Below, piece by piece: positions 8,701-14,880 of a DNA stretch of 64,000 nucleotides (positions within the stretch are counted from its first letter, which is position 1; each line of letters opens with the position of its first letter). Source of the stretch: Desulfovibrio sp. (GTDB lineage Bacteria; Desulfobacterota; Desulfovibrionia; Desulfovibrionales; Desulfovibrionaceae); assembly GCA_022839785.1 (NCBI GenBank), contig JALHJW010000002.1, positions 186,001 through 250,000 of the forward strand, written 5' to 3'. The notes beneath the pieces were generated by a model. The model was not told where the DNA came from. It saw only the letters and a list, made by a program, of their open reading frames with translations, and did no database searches. Made by a program: the position numbers and the translations under genes.

Positions 8701-8809
8701 CATCTCCCAGGTCGTGACCCTGTATCTCACGCCCGTGGTCTACACCTACCTGGACGAGCTGCAGACCTGGCTGCGCAGGCGCGGCGGAGGCGGGGAAAGC
8801 CCCGCCTGA
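5726..8809 (+). CDS. RND multidrug efflux transporter (MdtB/MdtC-like)
   Basis: This 1027-residue protein is a complete proton-driven RND pump. It starts FIRRPVATTLITFGLIFMG (first membrane helix) followed by the large periplasmic loop, then a block of membrane helices, repeated once. The proton-relay aspartates are visible in GFVVDDAIVMLENV. The second-half helices end in LYLTPVVYTYLDEL. Sequence style (LPVSEMPAIDFPTIQV) is closest to the MdtB/MdtC/MuxB group and not to AcrB. It is coupled to the adaptor gene by a 4-base overlap. A second, distinct RND pump lies at 37833-40961. Confidence 0.93.
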   Translation: MTGAFIRRPVATTLITFGLIFMGITAYLTLPVSEMPAIDFPTIQVSAQLPGADPETMASSVATPLEKQFATISGINSMSSVNTLGSTTIILQFDLDRNIDGAGSDVLTAISAAQGFLPNNMPNPPTYQKVNPADAPVLYIGLSSETLPLYTLTDYAKTFVSQRISMVPGVAQVAIYGDQTYAPHIRLDPDKLAALGLGVNQVVESFQAQNVNLPVGSLYGSVKLYTIKARGMLMQAADYARQIVTWRGDKPIRLSDIGGAVDSTVNDHNISYHNTTPALTLAVRRQPGTNTIELVDSIKDMLPSIQSTLPSSVKMEVMYDRSETIKESVDDVKFTLALSISLVIVVVYLFLKNIRATVIASLALPTAIIGTFAVMKVAGFSLDNLSLLALILAVGFVVDDAIVMLENVVRHMEMGKKPMQASLDGAQQIGFTIISMTLSLAVVFVPIMFMAGILGRILNEMAVTITIAIMVSGFVTLSLTPMLCSRFLSAHSRIGESGRFFSAVEGLYKKSLHFALSHRFATLMLSIALLGVTMWLFVIVPKGFIPTTDTGLIYGYAQAEQSASFDTMKERILRVTGTIAEDPDVFKALGVVGVGGPNTSMNNGAFFTMVKPSDERADKADIDEILARLRAKLSSISDLRLFMYNPPSIQIGGRSTRALYQFTMLAPDSDTLYAAARKMEASMRQLPGLRDVNSDMQIDGPQLVIDIDRDKAANLGISAAAIENTLWSAYGSRQISNIYAATDTYRVVIEVAPEFQQRPDLLSKLYVQPDLEAGARTPVPLDSLVRITEGVGPITVNHTGQLTSVTISFNLADGYSLSQAVDAVTALAQKEAPAEVNYRFEGQATAFNESAASVPFLLLLAIVIIFIILGVLYESFLHPVTILSGLPSAALGGLITLLVFGRDLDIYGFVGVIMLIGIVKKNAIMVVDFAIEAEHSGKSPVEAVFEGCVVRFRPIMMTTVAAIAGIMPIALAYGAGGASRQPLGLVVAGGLIISQVVTLYLTPVVYTYLDELQTWLRRRGGGGESPA

Positions 8810-8813
8810 CCCG

Positions 8814-8842
8814 TTGCCTCGCGGGCCGGTCTCGGGTACAAG
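8814..8842 (+). promoter_or_regulatory. Candidate promoter of the tmc operon
   Basis: TTGCCT (8814-8819) and TACAAG (8837-8842) are separated by exactly 17 bases, a housekeeping-sigma arrangement. It lies 60 bases upstream of tmcA and just after the efflux gene, so the tmc genes can be transcribed independently. A similar pairing (TTGCCC-N17-TACAGA) precedes recA. Confidence 0.45.
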
Positions 8843-8904
8843 AACCCCGCCTTCCCCCGGGGGCTTGCGCGACCGGGACACGACGGGAGACAGGGCGCAC
8901 GGGT

Positions 8905-9375
8905 ATGGCGTACACACGGCGGGACACGGCAGCGGCGGCAGGACGGACAGGATCGATCCGGTCCGTCCCGGCGGTCTGCGCCCTGGCCGGGCTGCTCGTC
9001 GGCCTGTTCTTCCTGGCCGCGCCCGCGGCCTTTTCCCAGGACGACGTCATGCGCCTCGACGGCGCGGCCTTCGGAAAGCCCGAGCGCCCGGCCGTCTCCT
9101 TCTCCCACGCGGCGCACGCCGCCACCTTCGACTGCACCGCCTGCCACCACGTCTACGAGAAGGGCGCGAACGTCTGGGAGCCGGGTCTGGAGACCTCCTG
9201 CGCGGCCTGCCACAAGGCGGACGACTCCGGACGGCTGGGCCTTCGCCACGCCTGGCACGGGCTGTGCCTGGGCTGCCACCAGTCGGTCGGCGCAGGCTCC
9301 CCCGGCGCCCCCGTGATGTGCGGCCAGTGCCACCGCGAGCCCCGCGTCCCGGCCACAACCGGAGGCGGCTCGTGA
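8905..9375 (+). CDS. tmcA: Tetrahaem cytochrome c3, type II (TmcA)
   Basis: The 156-residue product is a periplasmic electron carrier. An N-terminal signal peptide (hydrophobic from about residue 20 to 40, likely cleavage near AFSQ) is followed by four haem-binding CxxCH motifs starting at Cys77, Cys99, Cys121 and Cys139 (CTACH, CAACH, CLGCH, CGQCH). Additional histidines (FSHAAHAA, CHHV) supply sixth ligands, as in bis-His cytochromes c3. The segment FGKPERPAVSFSHAAHA and the length match the acidic type II c3 of the Tmc complex, which accepts electrons from the periplasmic type I c3 and hydrogenases and passes them across the membrane. The next gene overlaps by 4 bases. Confidence 0.88.
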   Translation: MAYTRRDTAAAAGRTGSIRSVPAVCALAGLLVGLFFLAAPAAFSQDDVMRLDGAAFGKPERPAVSFSHAAHAATFDCTACHHVYEKGANVWEPGLETSCAACHKADDSGRLGLRHAWHGLCLGCHQSVGAGSPGAPVMCGQCHREPRVPATTGGGS

Positions 9376-10028
9376 CCCGCGCGCTCTACGACCTCTTCGC
9401 CGGGCCGCTGGCCCTCGGGGCCTTCGTCGTCTGCCTCGTGGGCCTTGCCGTGCGGGGCGTGGTCTTTCTTTCGCTCATGCGGCGCGAGGCCGCCGCGGTG
9501 CCCGAAAACGTCCGCTGGGGCTGGGCCGGGCTCTCCATCCTGCGCTACCTTTTGCCCGTGAACGTCACCAACCGGGTCAACCCCCTGGCCACGGCCGCGG
9601 GCTTCGTCTTTCACGCCGCGCTCATCGGCGGCGCGCTCTTCCTGTCGGCCCACGTGGTCCTGCTGGAGCAGGCCTGGGGCCTCTCCTGGCCCGTCCTGCC
9701 CGGCCTCTGGGCCGACGTTCTGGCCGCCGCGGCCCTGGCGGGACTCGTGGTCCTGGCGGGCCGCAGGCTGCTCGACCCCAAGCTGCGGGGCCTCTCCGAG
9801 CCGCGCGACCTCTGGCTGCTCCTGCTCGTGGCCCTGCCGCCCGCCAGCGGCCTCGCCGCGCACCTCCTGGCGCCCGGCTACGAGTGGTGGATGGTCCTGC
9901 ACGTGGTCTCGGCCGACGTGCTGCTCGCGGCCATCCCCTTCACCAAGCTGTCCCACGCGCTCCTCTTCGCCCTCTCGCGCGGCGTCACCGGGAGCGACTT
10001 CGGCAAACGGAGGGTCGGGCCGTGGTAG
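9372..10028 (+). CDS. tmcC: Membrane cytochrome b-like subunit TmcC
   Basis: This 218-residue integral membrane protein starts at a GTG overlapping the tmcA stop (GTGA). It has about five hydrophobic segments (around residues 9-30, 74-94, 105-126, 150-168 and 180-205) and histidines positioned inside them (FHAALIGGALFLSAHVVL, LHVVSADVLL, LSHALLF). This is the pattern of NarI/DsrM-like haem b subunits. In the Tmc complex this subunit links the periplasmic cytochrome to the cytoplasmic iron-sulfur subunit. The order here is tmcA-tmcC-tmcB, whereas tmcABCD is the arrangement I know from D. vulgaris. Its end overlaps the tmcB start by 7 bases. Confidence 0.8.
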   Translation: MTRALYDLFAGPLALGAFVVCLVGLAVRGVVFLSLMRREAAAVPENVRWGWAGLSILRYLLPVNVTNRVNPLATAAGFVFHAALIGGALFLSAHVVLLEQAWGLSWPVLPGLWADVLAAAALAGLVVLAGRRLLDPKLRGLSEPRDLWLLLLVALPPASGLAAHLLAPGYEWWMVLHVVSADVLLAAIPFTKLSHALLFALSRGVTGSDFGKRRVGPW

Positions 10029-11317
10029 TCCACGCCGCCGCGCACGACGCGGACCTCTCGCCGGACGGCGTCGACCGCGCCGCCATCCGCCGCGTGATGC
10101 GGTCCAAGGCCGGGGCCAGGCTCTCGCTCTGGCTCTCCATCTGTTCGCGCTGCGGCCAGTGCGCCGAGGGCTGCCACTACTACGCCTCCAATCCCTCGCC
10201 CGAGCACGTCCCGGCCTTCCGCCTCAAGCCCCTTTTCGAGCTGTACCGCCGCCAGGGCGAGGTGGACCGGGAATTCCTGGAGCGCCTGCGCGACATCGAC
10301 TACGGCACCTGCACCATGTGCCAGCGCTGCACCATGTACTGCCCCCACGGCATCGGCATCGCGCCGCTGGTGCACGCCGCGCGAGGCGTGGCCGTGGCCG
10401 CGGGCATGATCCCGCAGGGGCTGGCCAAGGGCATGGCCAACGCCCTCGAATTCGGCAACAACCTCGGCGTCACCGAGGAGGAGTTCCTCGAAACGGTGGA
10501 ATGGCAGCTCGAAGAGCTGCGCGAGGAGATGCCGGACGCCGACGCCCCGGTGGACAAGGAAGGGGCCGAGTTCCTGCTCACCTTCCACCCGCGCGACATC
10601 AAGTTCTACCCGCAGAATCTCTTCAACTATCTCAAGCTCTACAACGCCGCACGGGTGGACTTCACCCTCTCCTCGCGCGCCTGGGACTCCACCAACCTCG
10701 GCCTGTTCGCGGGCGACGTGCCCACGGCCACGCGGCTCGCGGAACGGGTCGTGGAGGCGGCCGAGGCGCTCAGGGTCAAGGCCCTGATCACCGCGGAGTG
10801 AGGGCACTCCATGAAGGCCCTCGGGTTCGAGGCGCCGCGCTGGCTGGGAAGGTCGTTCCCGTTCACGGTCCTGCCGCCGCTCAAGGTCTGGGCGGACAGC
10901 TTCGCGGCCGGAAAACTGCCGCTCGTCAAGGGGCACCATACCGGTCCCGTGACCTTCCAGGACTCCTGCAACTTCATCCGCAACGCGGGCTTTTTCGAGG
11001 AATCGCGGCTGCTCATGCGCCACGTCTGCACGGATCTGCGCGAGATGCACCCGAACGGCAACCTGACCTACTGCTGCGGCAACGGCGGCGGCCAGGGGCT
11101 GATGCCGGAGTACAAGAAGCAGAAGCTCGCGGCCCTCAGGGCCAAAGCCGAGTGCATCCGCGCCACGGGCGCGGAGCTGGTGGTCGTGGCCTGCCACAAC
11201 TGCGAGGACGGCATCACCGAATGCGTCAAGACCTACGAGGTCGCGGCGCAGGTTGAGCTGTTCTCCGGCTTCCTCGCGGGCTGCATCGACCTCTCAGGCC
11301 ATACCGCCCAGGACTGA
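10022..11317 (+). CDS. tmcB: CCG-domain iron-sulfur subunit TmcB with predicted selenocysteine at residue 260 (in-frame TGA 10799-10801)
   Basis: Two adjoining open segments in the same frame, 10022-10798 and 10802-11317, are separated only by TGA. Reading it as Sec gives one 431-residue HdrD/DsrK-like protein, about the size of TmcB. Order: cluster motif C41-C44-C47-C51 (CSRCGQCAEGC), second cluster C97-C100-C103-C107 (CTMCQRCTMYCP), then ALITAE-U-GHSMKAL, where relatives such as DsrK carry ECGH, then a complete CCG motif (C316, CC351-352, C391-x2-C394). Neither half is a sensible protein alone: the second has no usable start before the family-conserved residues. A SECIS-like hairpin follows the TGA. 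The subunit passes membrane electrons to a cytoplasmic acceptor. The start is GTG 10022. A TGC-to-TGA nonsense mutation or base-call error is the alternative. Confidence 0.8.
10816..10836 (+). promoter_or_regulatory. Bacterial SECIS-like hairpin downstream of the tmcB TGA
   Basis: The stem GGC-CCTCG pairs with CGAGG-(C)-GCC, leaving the tetraloop GGTT (10824-10827). The first loop G lies 22 bases after the TGA. Known bacterial SECIS elements are hairpins inside the coding sequence just after UGA, with one or two G residues at the start of the loop within roughly 16-37 bases, which this meets. The hairpin is fully coding and so constrained by protein sequence. A competing 6-bp hairpin (GGAGTG/CACTCC, 10795-10810) includes the TGA itself. 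Confidence 0.6.
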
Positions 11318-11338
11318 GCCGCCCCCCATCCGGGCCGT

Positions 11339-11376
11339 CCGCGGCCGCAGCGTCCGCACGGACGCCCCGGCCGCGG
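11339..11376. terminator. Bidirectional GC-rich hairpin between tmcB and the MCP gene
   Basis: An inner perfect stem GCGTCCG/CGGACGC (11350-11356, 11359-11365) is enclosed by an outer stem CCGCGGC/GCCGCGG (11339-11345, 11370-11376). It lies between the converging ends of tmcB and the chemoreceptor gene. There is no T-run, so termination may be weak or factor-dependent. Confidence 0.5.
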
Positions 11377-11382
11377 CCAGCG

Positions 11383-13350
11383 CTAGGCCTCCAGCATCTC
11401 CTGCATCATGTGCTTGAGCCGTTCGGCCAGCTCGGCCAGGTTCTGCACGGCCTCGCGCGAGGTGCTCATACCCTGGCTGGTCTCGCCCGCGATGGCGCTG
11501 ACCTGGTCCACGGCGCGGTTAATCTCCTCGCTGGCCGCGGACTGCTGCTCCGCGGCCGAGGCGATGGACTCGGCCTGCAGGGCGTTGTTCTCCATGAGCT
11601 GCAGGATCTCCTCCTGCGCCTGCCCCGAGGAGGCGGCCAGACCCGCGCTCTGCTCCACGGCCTGCGCGGCGCTGTGCATCTTGCGGATGTTGCCGCGCGC
11701 GGCATCCTGGATGGCGGTGATGCTGGCCTCGACCTCGTGCGTCGCGCCCATGGTCTTCTCGGCGAGCTTGCGCACCTCGTCCGCCACCACGGCGAAGCCC
11801 CGCCCCGCGTCGCCCGCGCGCGCCGCCTCGATGGCGGCGTTGAGCGCCAGCAGGTTGGTCTGGTCCGCGATGTCGTTGATCACGCCGATGATTCTGCCGA
11901 TGGCCTCGACCTGGGACCCCAGGGCGTCCATGCCCTGACGCATCTCCTCGGTCAGGGAACTGACCTCGCCGATGGCGGCCACGGCCTGGCGCACCATCTT
12001 CGCGCCGCCGGCCGCCTTGTCCTTGGCCTGGCGCGCGGTCTCCGAGGCGCTGCCCGCGTTGCGCGCCACCTCGGTCACCGTGGCGTTCATCTCCTCCATG
12101 GCCGTGGCCGTCTCGGTCATGCGCTCGTTCTGGGCCTCGGCCCCGCGGCTGACCTGGGAGATCATGGCCGCGAGCTGCTCGGCCGCCGCCGCCACCTGGG
12201 CGGCCACCTCGTCGGCCTGGCGCGCGGACAGCTCCAGCCGGTCACGGGCGGCGCGGGCGGCGGCCTCCATCTTCGCTGCCTCGGCCCGGGCGGCCTCGGC
12301 CCGCTCGGCCTGGTCCTGGGCCTGGCGCTCCTTGATCTCGACCTCGTGCAGCTTCTCACGCAACCGCTCGACCATGCGTCCGATGTCCTCCTTGAGGGCC
12401 GCGAATTCGGCCGCGAAGACGCCCTCCAGCCGGGCCGCGAGGTCGCCTGCGGCCACCTTGCCCGAGTAGGCGCGCAGGGCGGACAGGGGCGCGGTCACGG
12501 AGCGGATGATCCAGAGGATGGTCAGGAAGAGCAGGATGCCCGCGGCCGCCTCGATGCCGAGCACCGCATACTCCACGCGGCGGTTCACGAGCGCGCCCTG
12601 CGCCTCGTAGTGGTCGCGCAGCGACACCAGCACGGGCTCCAGCCGCTCCGTGGTCTCGGCCAGGATCTTTTCCGCCTTCTCGGCCTCGGCCTCCTTGCCG
12701 ATGACCGCGCCGAAGGCCTCCATGAACCGGCCCAGATGGCCCAGCAGGTCCTTGCGCCCGGTCTCGTCCAGCCAGGCGGCCTCGGCCAGACGCTGCTCAA
12801 GCCGGGCCTTCTCCTTGTTCATCCGGTCCAGGTACTCCTGCTCGCGGCGCATGAGGTAGTTCTTCTCCTGGCGGCGCATCTGGAGCAGGGCGATGAGCAC
12901 GTCCTTGTCGTCGTTGTCCTTGAGCGCCTTCTCCAGGTTGCGCGCCGCGAAGACAAACTGGCCGCGCAGCCCCTCCAGGTCGTTCAGGCCCGCGGTGACG
13001 TGTATCTCGGCCATGGCCTCGAAGTTCTTGCGGTAGGTGGCCAGCAGGGAGAGGGCCATGTCGCTTTCCGCGGCCTTGGCCGGGTCGCCCCGGCTGATGG
13101 CGGAAAGCTTTTCCGAAGCCGCGGCGACGTGCTCCAGGGTTCTCGCGACGTAGGCCTTGTCCTTGCGCATCAGGAAGTTCTTCTCCTGCCGCCTGGCCTG
13201 CAGGGCCTCGATGCAGCCGTCCAGGGCGTTGTCGCGCAGCTCGTCCATGCGGTTGATCATGGAGTCGCCGACCAGGGTCGCGGCGGTGATGAGCGCGCCT
13301 GCGATCACGGCCACTGCCAGCAGGATCATGAGCCTGTTCTTCACGGACAT
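11383..13350 (-). CDS. Methyl-accepting chemotaxis protein with HBM-like sensor
   Basis: The 655-residue receptor has a first membrane helix (about residues 8-28), a long helical periplasmic sensor, a second helix (about 268-285), HAMP, and the signalling hairpin containing the conserved tip (IGVINDIADQTNLLALNAAI). The sensor carries two copies of a motif like QARRQEKNFLMR and QMRRQEKNYLMR, the helical-bimodular (HBM) pattern that in other receptors binds small organic acids. Methylation-region residues are A/E/Q-rich. ATG 13350 overlaps the end of the upstream HD-GYP gene by 10 bases, so the two are co-transcribed. The ligand cannot be told from sequence. Confidence 0.92.
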   Translation of the reverse strand: MSVKNRLMILLAVAVIAGALITAATLVGDSMINRMDELRDNALDGCIEALQARRQEKNFLMRKDKAYVARTLEHVAAASEKLSAISRGDPAKAAESDMALSLLATYRKNFEAMAEIHVTAGLNDLEGLRGQFVFAARNLEKALKDNDDKDVLIALLQMRRQEKNYLMRREQEYLDRMNKEKARLEQRLAEAAWLDETGRKDLLGHLGRFMEAFGAVIGKEAEAEKAEKILAETTERLEPVLVSLRDHYEAQGALVNRRVEYAVLGIEAAAGILLFLTILWIIRSVTAPLSALRAYSGKVAAGDLAARLEGVFAAEFAALKEDIGRMVERLREKLHEVEIKERQAQDQAERAEAARAEAAKMEAAARAARDRLELSARQADEVAAQVAAAAEQLAAMISQVSRGAEAQNERMTETATAMEEMNATVTEVARNAGSASETARQAKDKAAGGAKMVRQAVAAIGEVSSLTEEMRQGMDALGSQVEAIGRIIGVINDIADQTNLLALNAAIEAARAGDAGRGFAVVADEVRKLAEKTMGATHEVEASITAIQDAARGNIRKMHSAAQAVEQSAGLAASSGQAQEEILQLMENNALQAESIASAAEQQSAASEEINRAVDQVSAIAGETSQGMSTSREAVQNLAELAERLKHMMQEMLEA

Positions 13351-14639
13351 GGGGATGCCTCTCTTGCCGATGCGGGTATTGCGCCGTCCGCGAGGCAGTC
13401 ACAGAGCGCATCGCAGACGTGGCGGTCGAAGAGTCTGCCCCGGGCCTGCCGGATGTGCTCCACGGCCTCGTGCAGGGGCCGGGCAGGACGGTAGGGGCGG
13501 TGGGAGGTCATGGCTTCGAGCACGTCGGCCGCGGCCAGGATGCGGGATTCGAGGAGCATCTCCCCGCCCCCGAGTCCGGCCGGGTAGCCCGAGCCGTCCA
13601 GGCGTTCGTGGTGCTCAAGGACGATGCGGGCCACGGGGCGGGGGAAGGAGATGGTGCGAAGGGCCTCGTGGCCCGCGGCCGGGTGCTGGCGGACCAGGGC
13701 CATCTCGTGCTCCTGCAGACTGCCGGGCTTGCTCAGGATGCCCATGGGCACGCACATCTTGCCGATGTCGTGCAGCAGGGCCGCGGTGCGCAGCCCGTCC
13801 AGGGCCTCGTCGTCCAGCCCCATGCTGCGGCCCACGGCGCAGGCCACGCAGGCCGTGCGCTCCTGATGCCTGGCGGTGTACAGGTCGCGCATGCCCTGCG
13901 CCGCGGAGAGCGCGCCCACGGTCTCGGAGAGCAGGCCCCGCAGCCGTTCGCGGCTGGCCAGCAGGTCGCGCTCGGCGCGCTTGCGCTCGGTGATGTCGCG
14001 GGAGACGACCGAGACGCCGATGACCTCGTCGTAGCAGACGATGGGCGAATAGGTGGCGCTGAGGGGAAAGACGGTCCCGTTCCTGCGCAGCCCCCGGGTT
14101 TCGCGCCGCCGGACCGGGCGGCCGCGGGCGACCTTGCGCAGGATGCCGCGCATCTCCCCGGCGCAGTCCGGAGCGGCGAGGTCCAAGGCGCTTTTGCGCA
14201 GCAGCTCCTCCTCGTCCCAGCCGTACATCGTCTCCATCCCGGCGTTGACCGCGGTGAAGCGGCCCGTAAGATCCACGGAGGCGATGGCGTCGTCCGAGGA
14301 GCTGACGATGGCGGCCAGGCGGCCGAGTTCCTCCAGGGCGCGGCGGCGCTCGGTGATGTCCGTGATGATGGCCGCCAGCCCGTGCCCTTCGGCCAGGGCC
14401 ATGCGCAGCCGGTACACGGAGCGGCCGCCCCCGGCATGGGAGACGGTCAGCTCCCGCGTGCGCTCGGCTTCGGCGGAAACGCGGAAGGCGGCCAGTTCCC
14501 GGGCCAGCCAGTCGGGAATGCGCAGGCCGCCGCCCAGGAGCAGTTGCGCCGCCTTGTTGGCCCGCACCGGCCGCAACTGTCCGTCAAAGGCGAGACAGGG
14601 CTGCGGCAGATGGTCGAAAATGGCCCGAAAGGTTTCCAT
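13341..14639 (-). CDS. PAS-PAS-HD-GYP c-di-GMP phosphodiesterase
   Basis: The 432-residue cytoplasmic protein starts METFRAIFDHLPQP at ATG 14639; the frame is open further upstream, but that part is not PAS-like and overlaps the promoter region. It has two PAS domains (about 1-120 and 125-255, each ending in DITER-type segments) followed by an HD-GYP domain with the metal site HDIGK, and HHERLDGSGYPAGL, the conserved HD-GYP box. HD-GYP proteins cleave c-di-GMP to GMP or pGpG. It is the upstream gene of the MCP operon, coupling it to motility control. PAS ligands such as haem or flavin cannot be judged. Confidence 0.9.
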   Translation of the reverse strand: METFRAIFDHLPQPCLAFDGQLRPVRANKAAQLLLGGGLRIPDWLARELAAFRVSAEAERTRELTVSHAGGGRSVYRLRMALAEGHGLAAIITDITERRRALEELGRLAAIVSSSDDAIASVDLTGRFTAVNAGMETMYGWDEEELLRKSALDLAAPDCAGEMRGILRKVARGRPVRRRETRGLRRNGTVFPLSATYSPIVCYDEVIGVSVVSRDITERKRAERDLLASRERLRGLLSETVGALSAAQGMRDLYTARHQERTACVACAVGRSMGLDDEALDGLRTAALLHDIGKMCVPMGILSKPGSLQEHEMALVRQHPAAGHEALRTISFPRPVARIVLEHHERLDGSGYPAGLGGGEMLLESRILAAADVLEAMTSHRPYRPARPLHEAVEHIRQARGRLFDRHVCDALCDCLADGAIPASAREASPCP

Positions 14640-14750
14640 TCCGCTCCGGAGGCCGGAACGCCGCACCCTGACAGGGAAACTGATCGGAAGAACGGCTCTC
14701 CCCCATTCCCGCCCGGCGCGGCTCCATGCCGGACCGCCAGGACGACTTAA

Positions 14751-14791
14751 TGGGAATTTTTTCCCAAAGTCAAGCTGAATACTCATTCAGC
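14751..14791. promoter_or_regulatory. Two inverted repeats in the HD-GYP / PEP-synthase-like divergent region
   Basis: TGGGAA-TTTT-TTCCCA (14751-14766) and GCTGAAT-ACTC-ATTCAGC (14774-14791) are perfect dyads spaced 7 bases apart in an otherwise gene-free 241-base divergent gap. The second resembles TetR-family operators in style. They are candidate operators for one or both flanking genes; no promoter boxes are clear. Confidence 0.45.
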
Positions 14792-14880
14792 CATCGTCCC
14801 GACATGCACCGTTGCGCCCTTTCGCGCGAACCGCTAAGGAGAAGCATGGCGGGCCGCCCGTGCGGTCCCGGGGAGCGGGC

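Noticed and set aside
5648..8917. Long open frame opposite the first RND pump
   Set aside because: Same reasoning: no ribosome-binding site, no domain, and codon content typical of the complement of a GC-rich gene.
10799..10811. tmcB as two separate genes or a frameshifted pseudogene
   Set aside because: The two halves share a frame with no insertion or deletion, only a single TGA at a conserved Cys position, and a SECIS-like hairpin follows. The split reading would leave each half without part of the conserved protein.
11410..13494. Long open frame antisense to the MCP gene
   Set aside because: It has only low-complexity, Gly/Leu/His/Arg-rich translation, no domain, and lies wholly opposite a clear chemoreceptor; high GC makes such shadow frames common.
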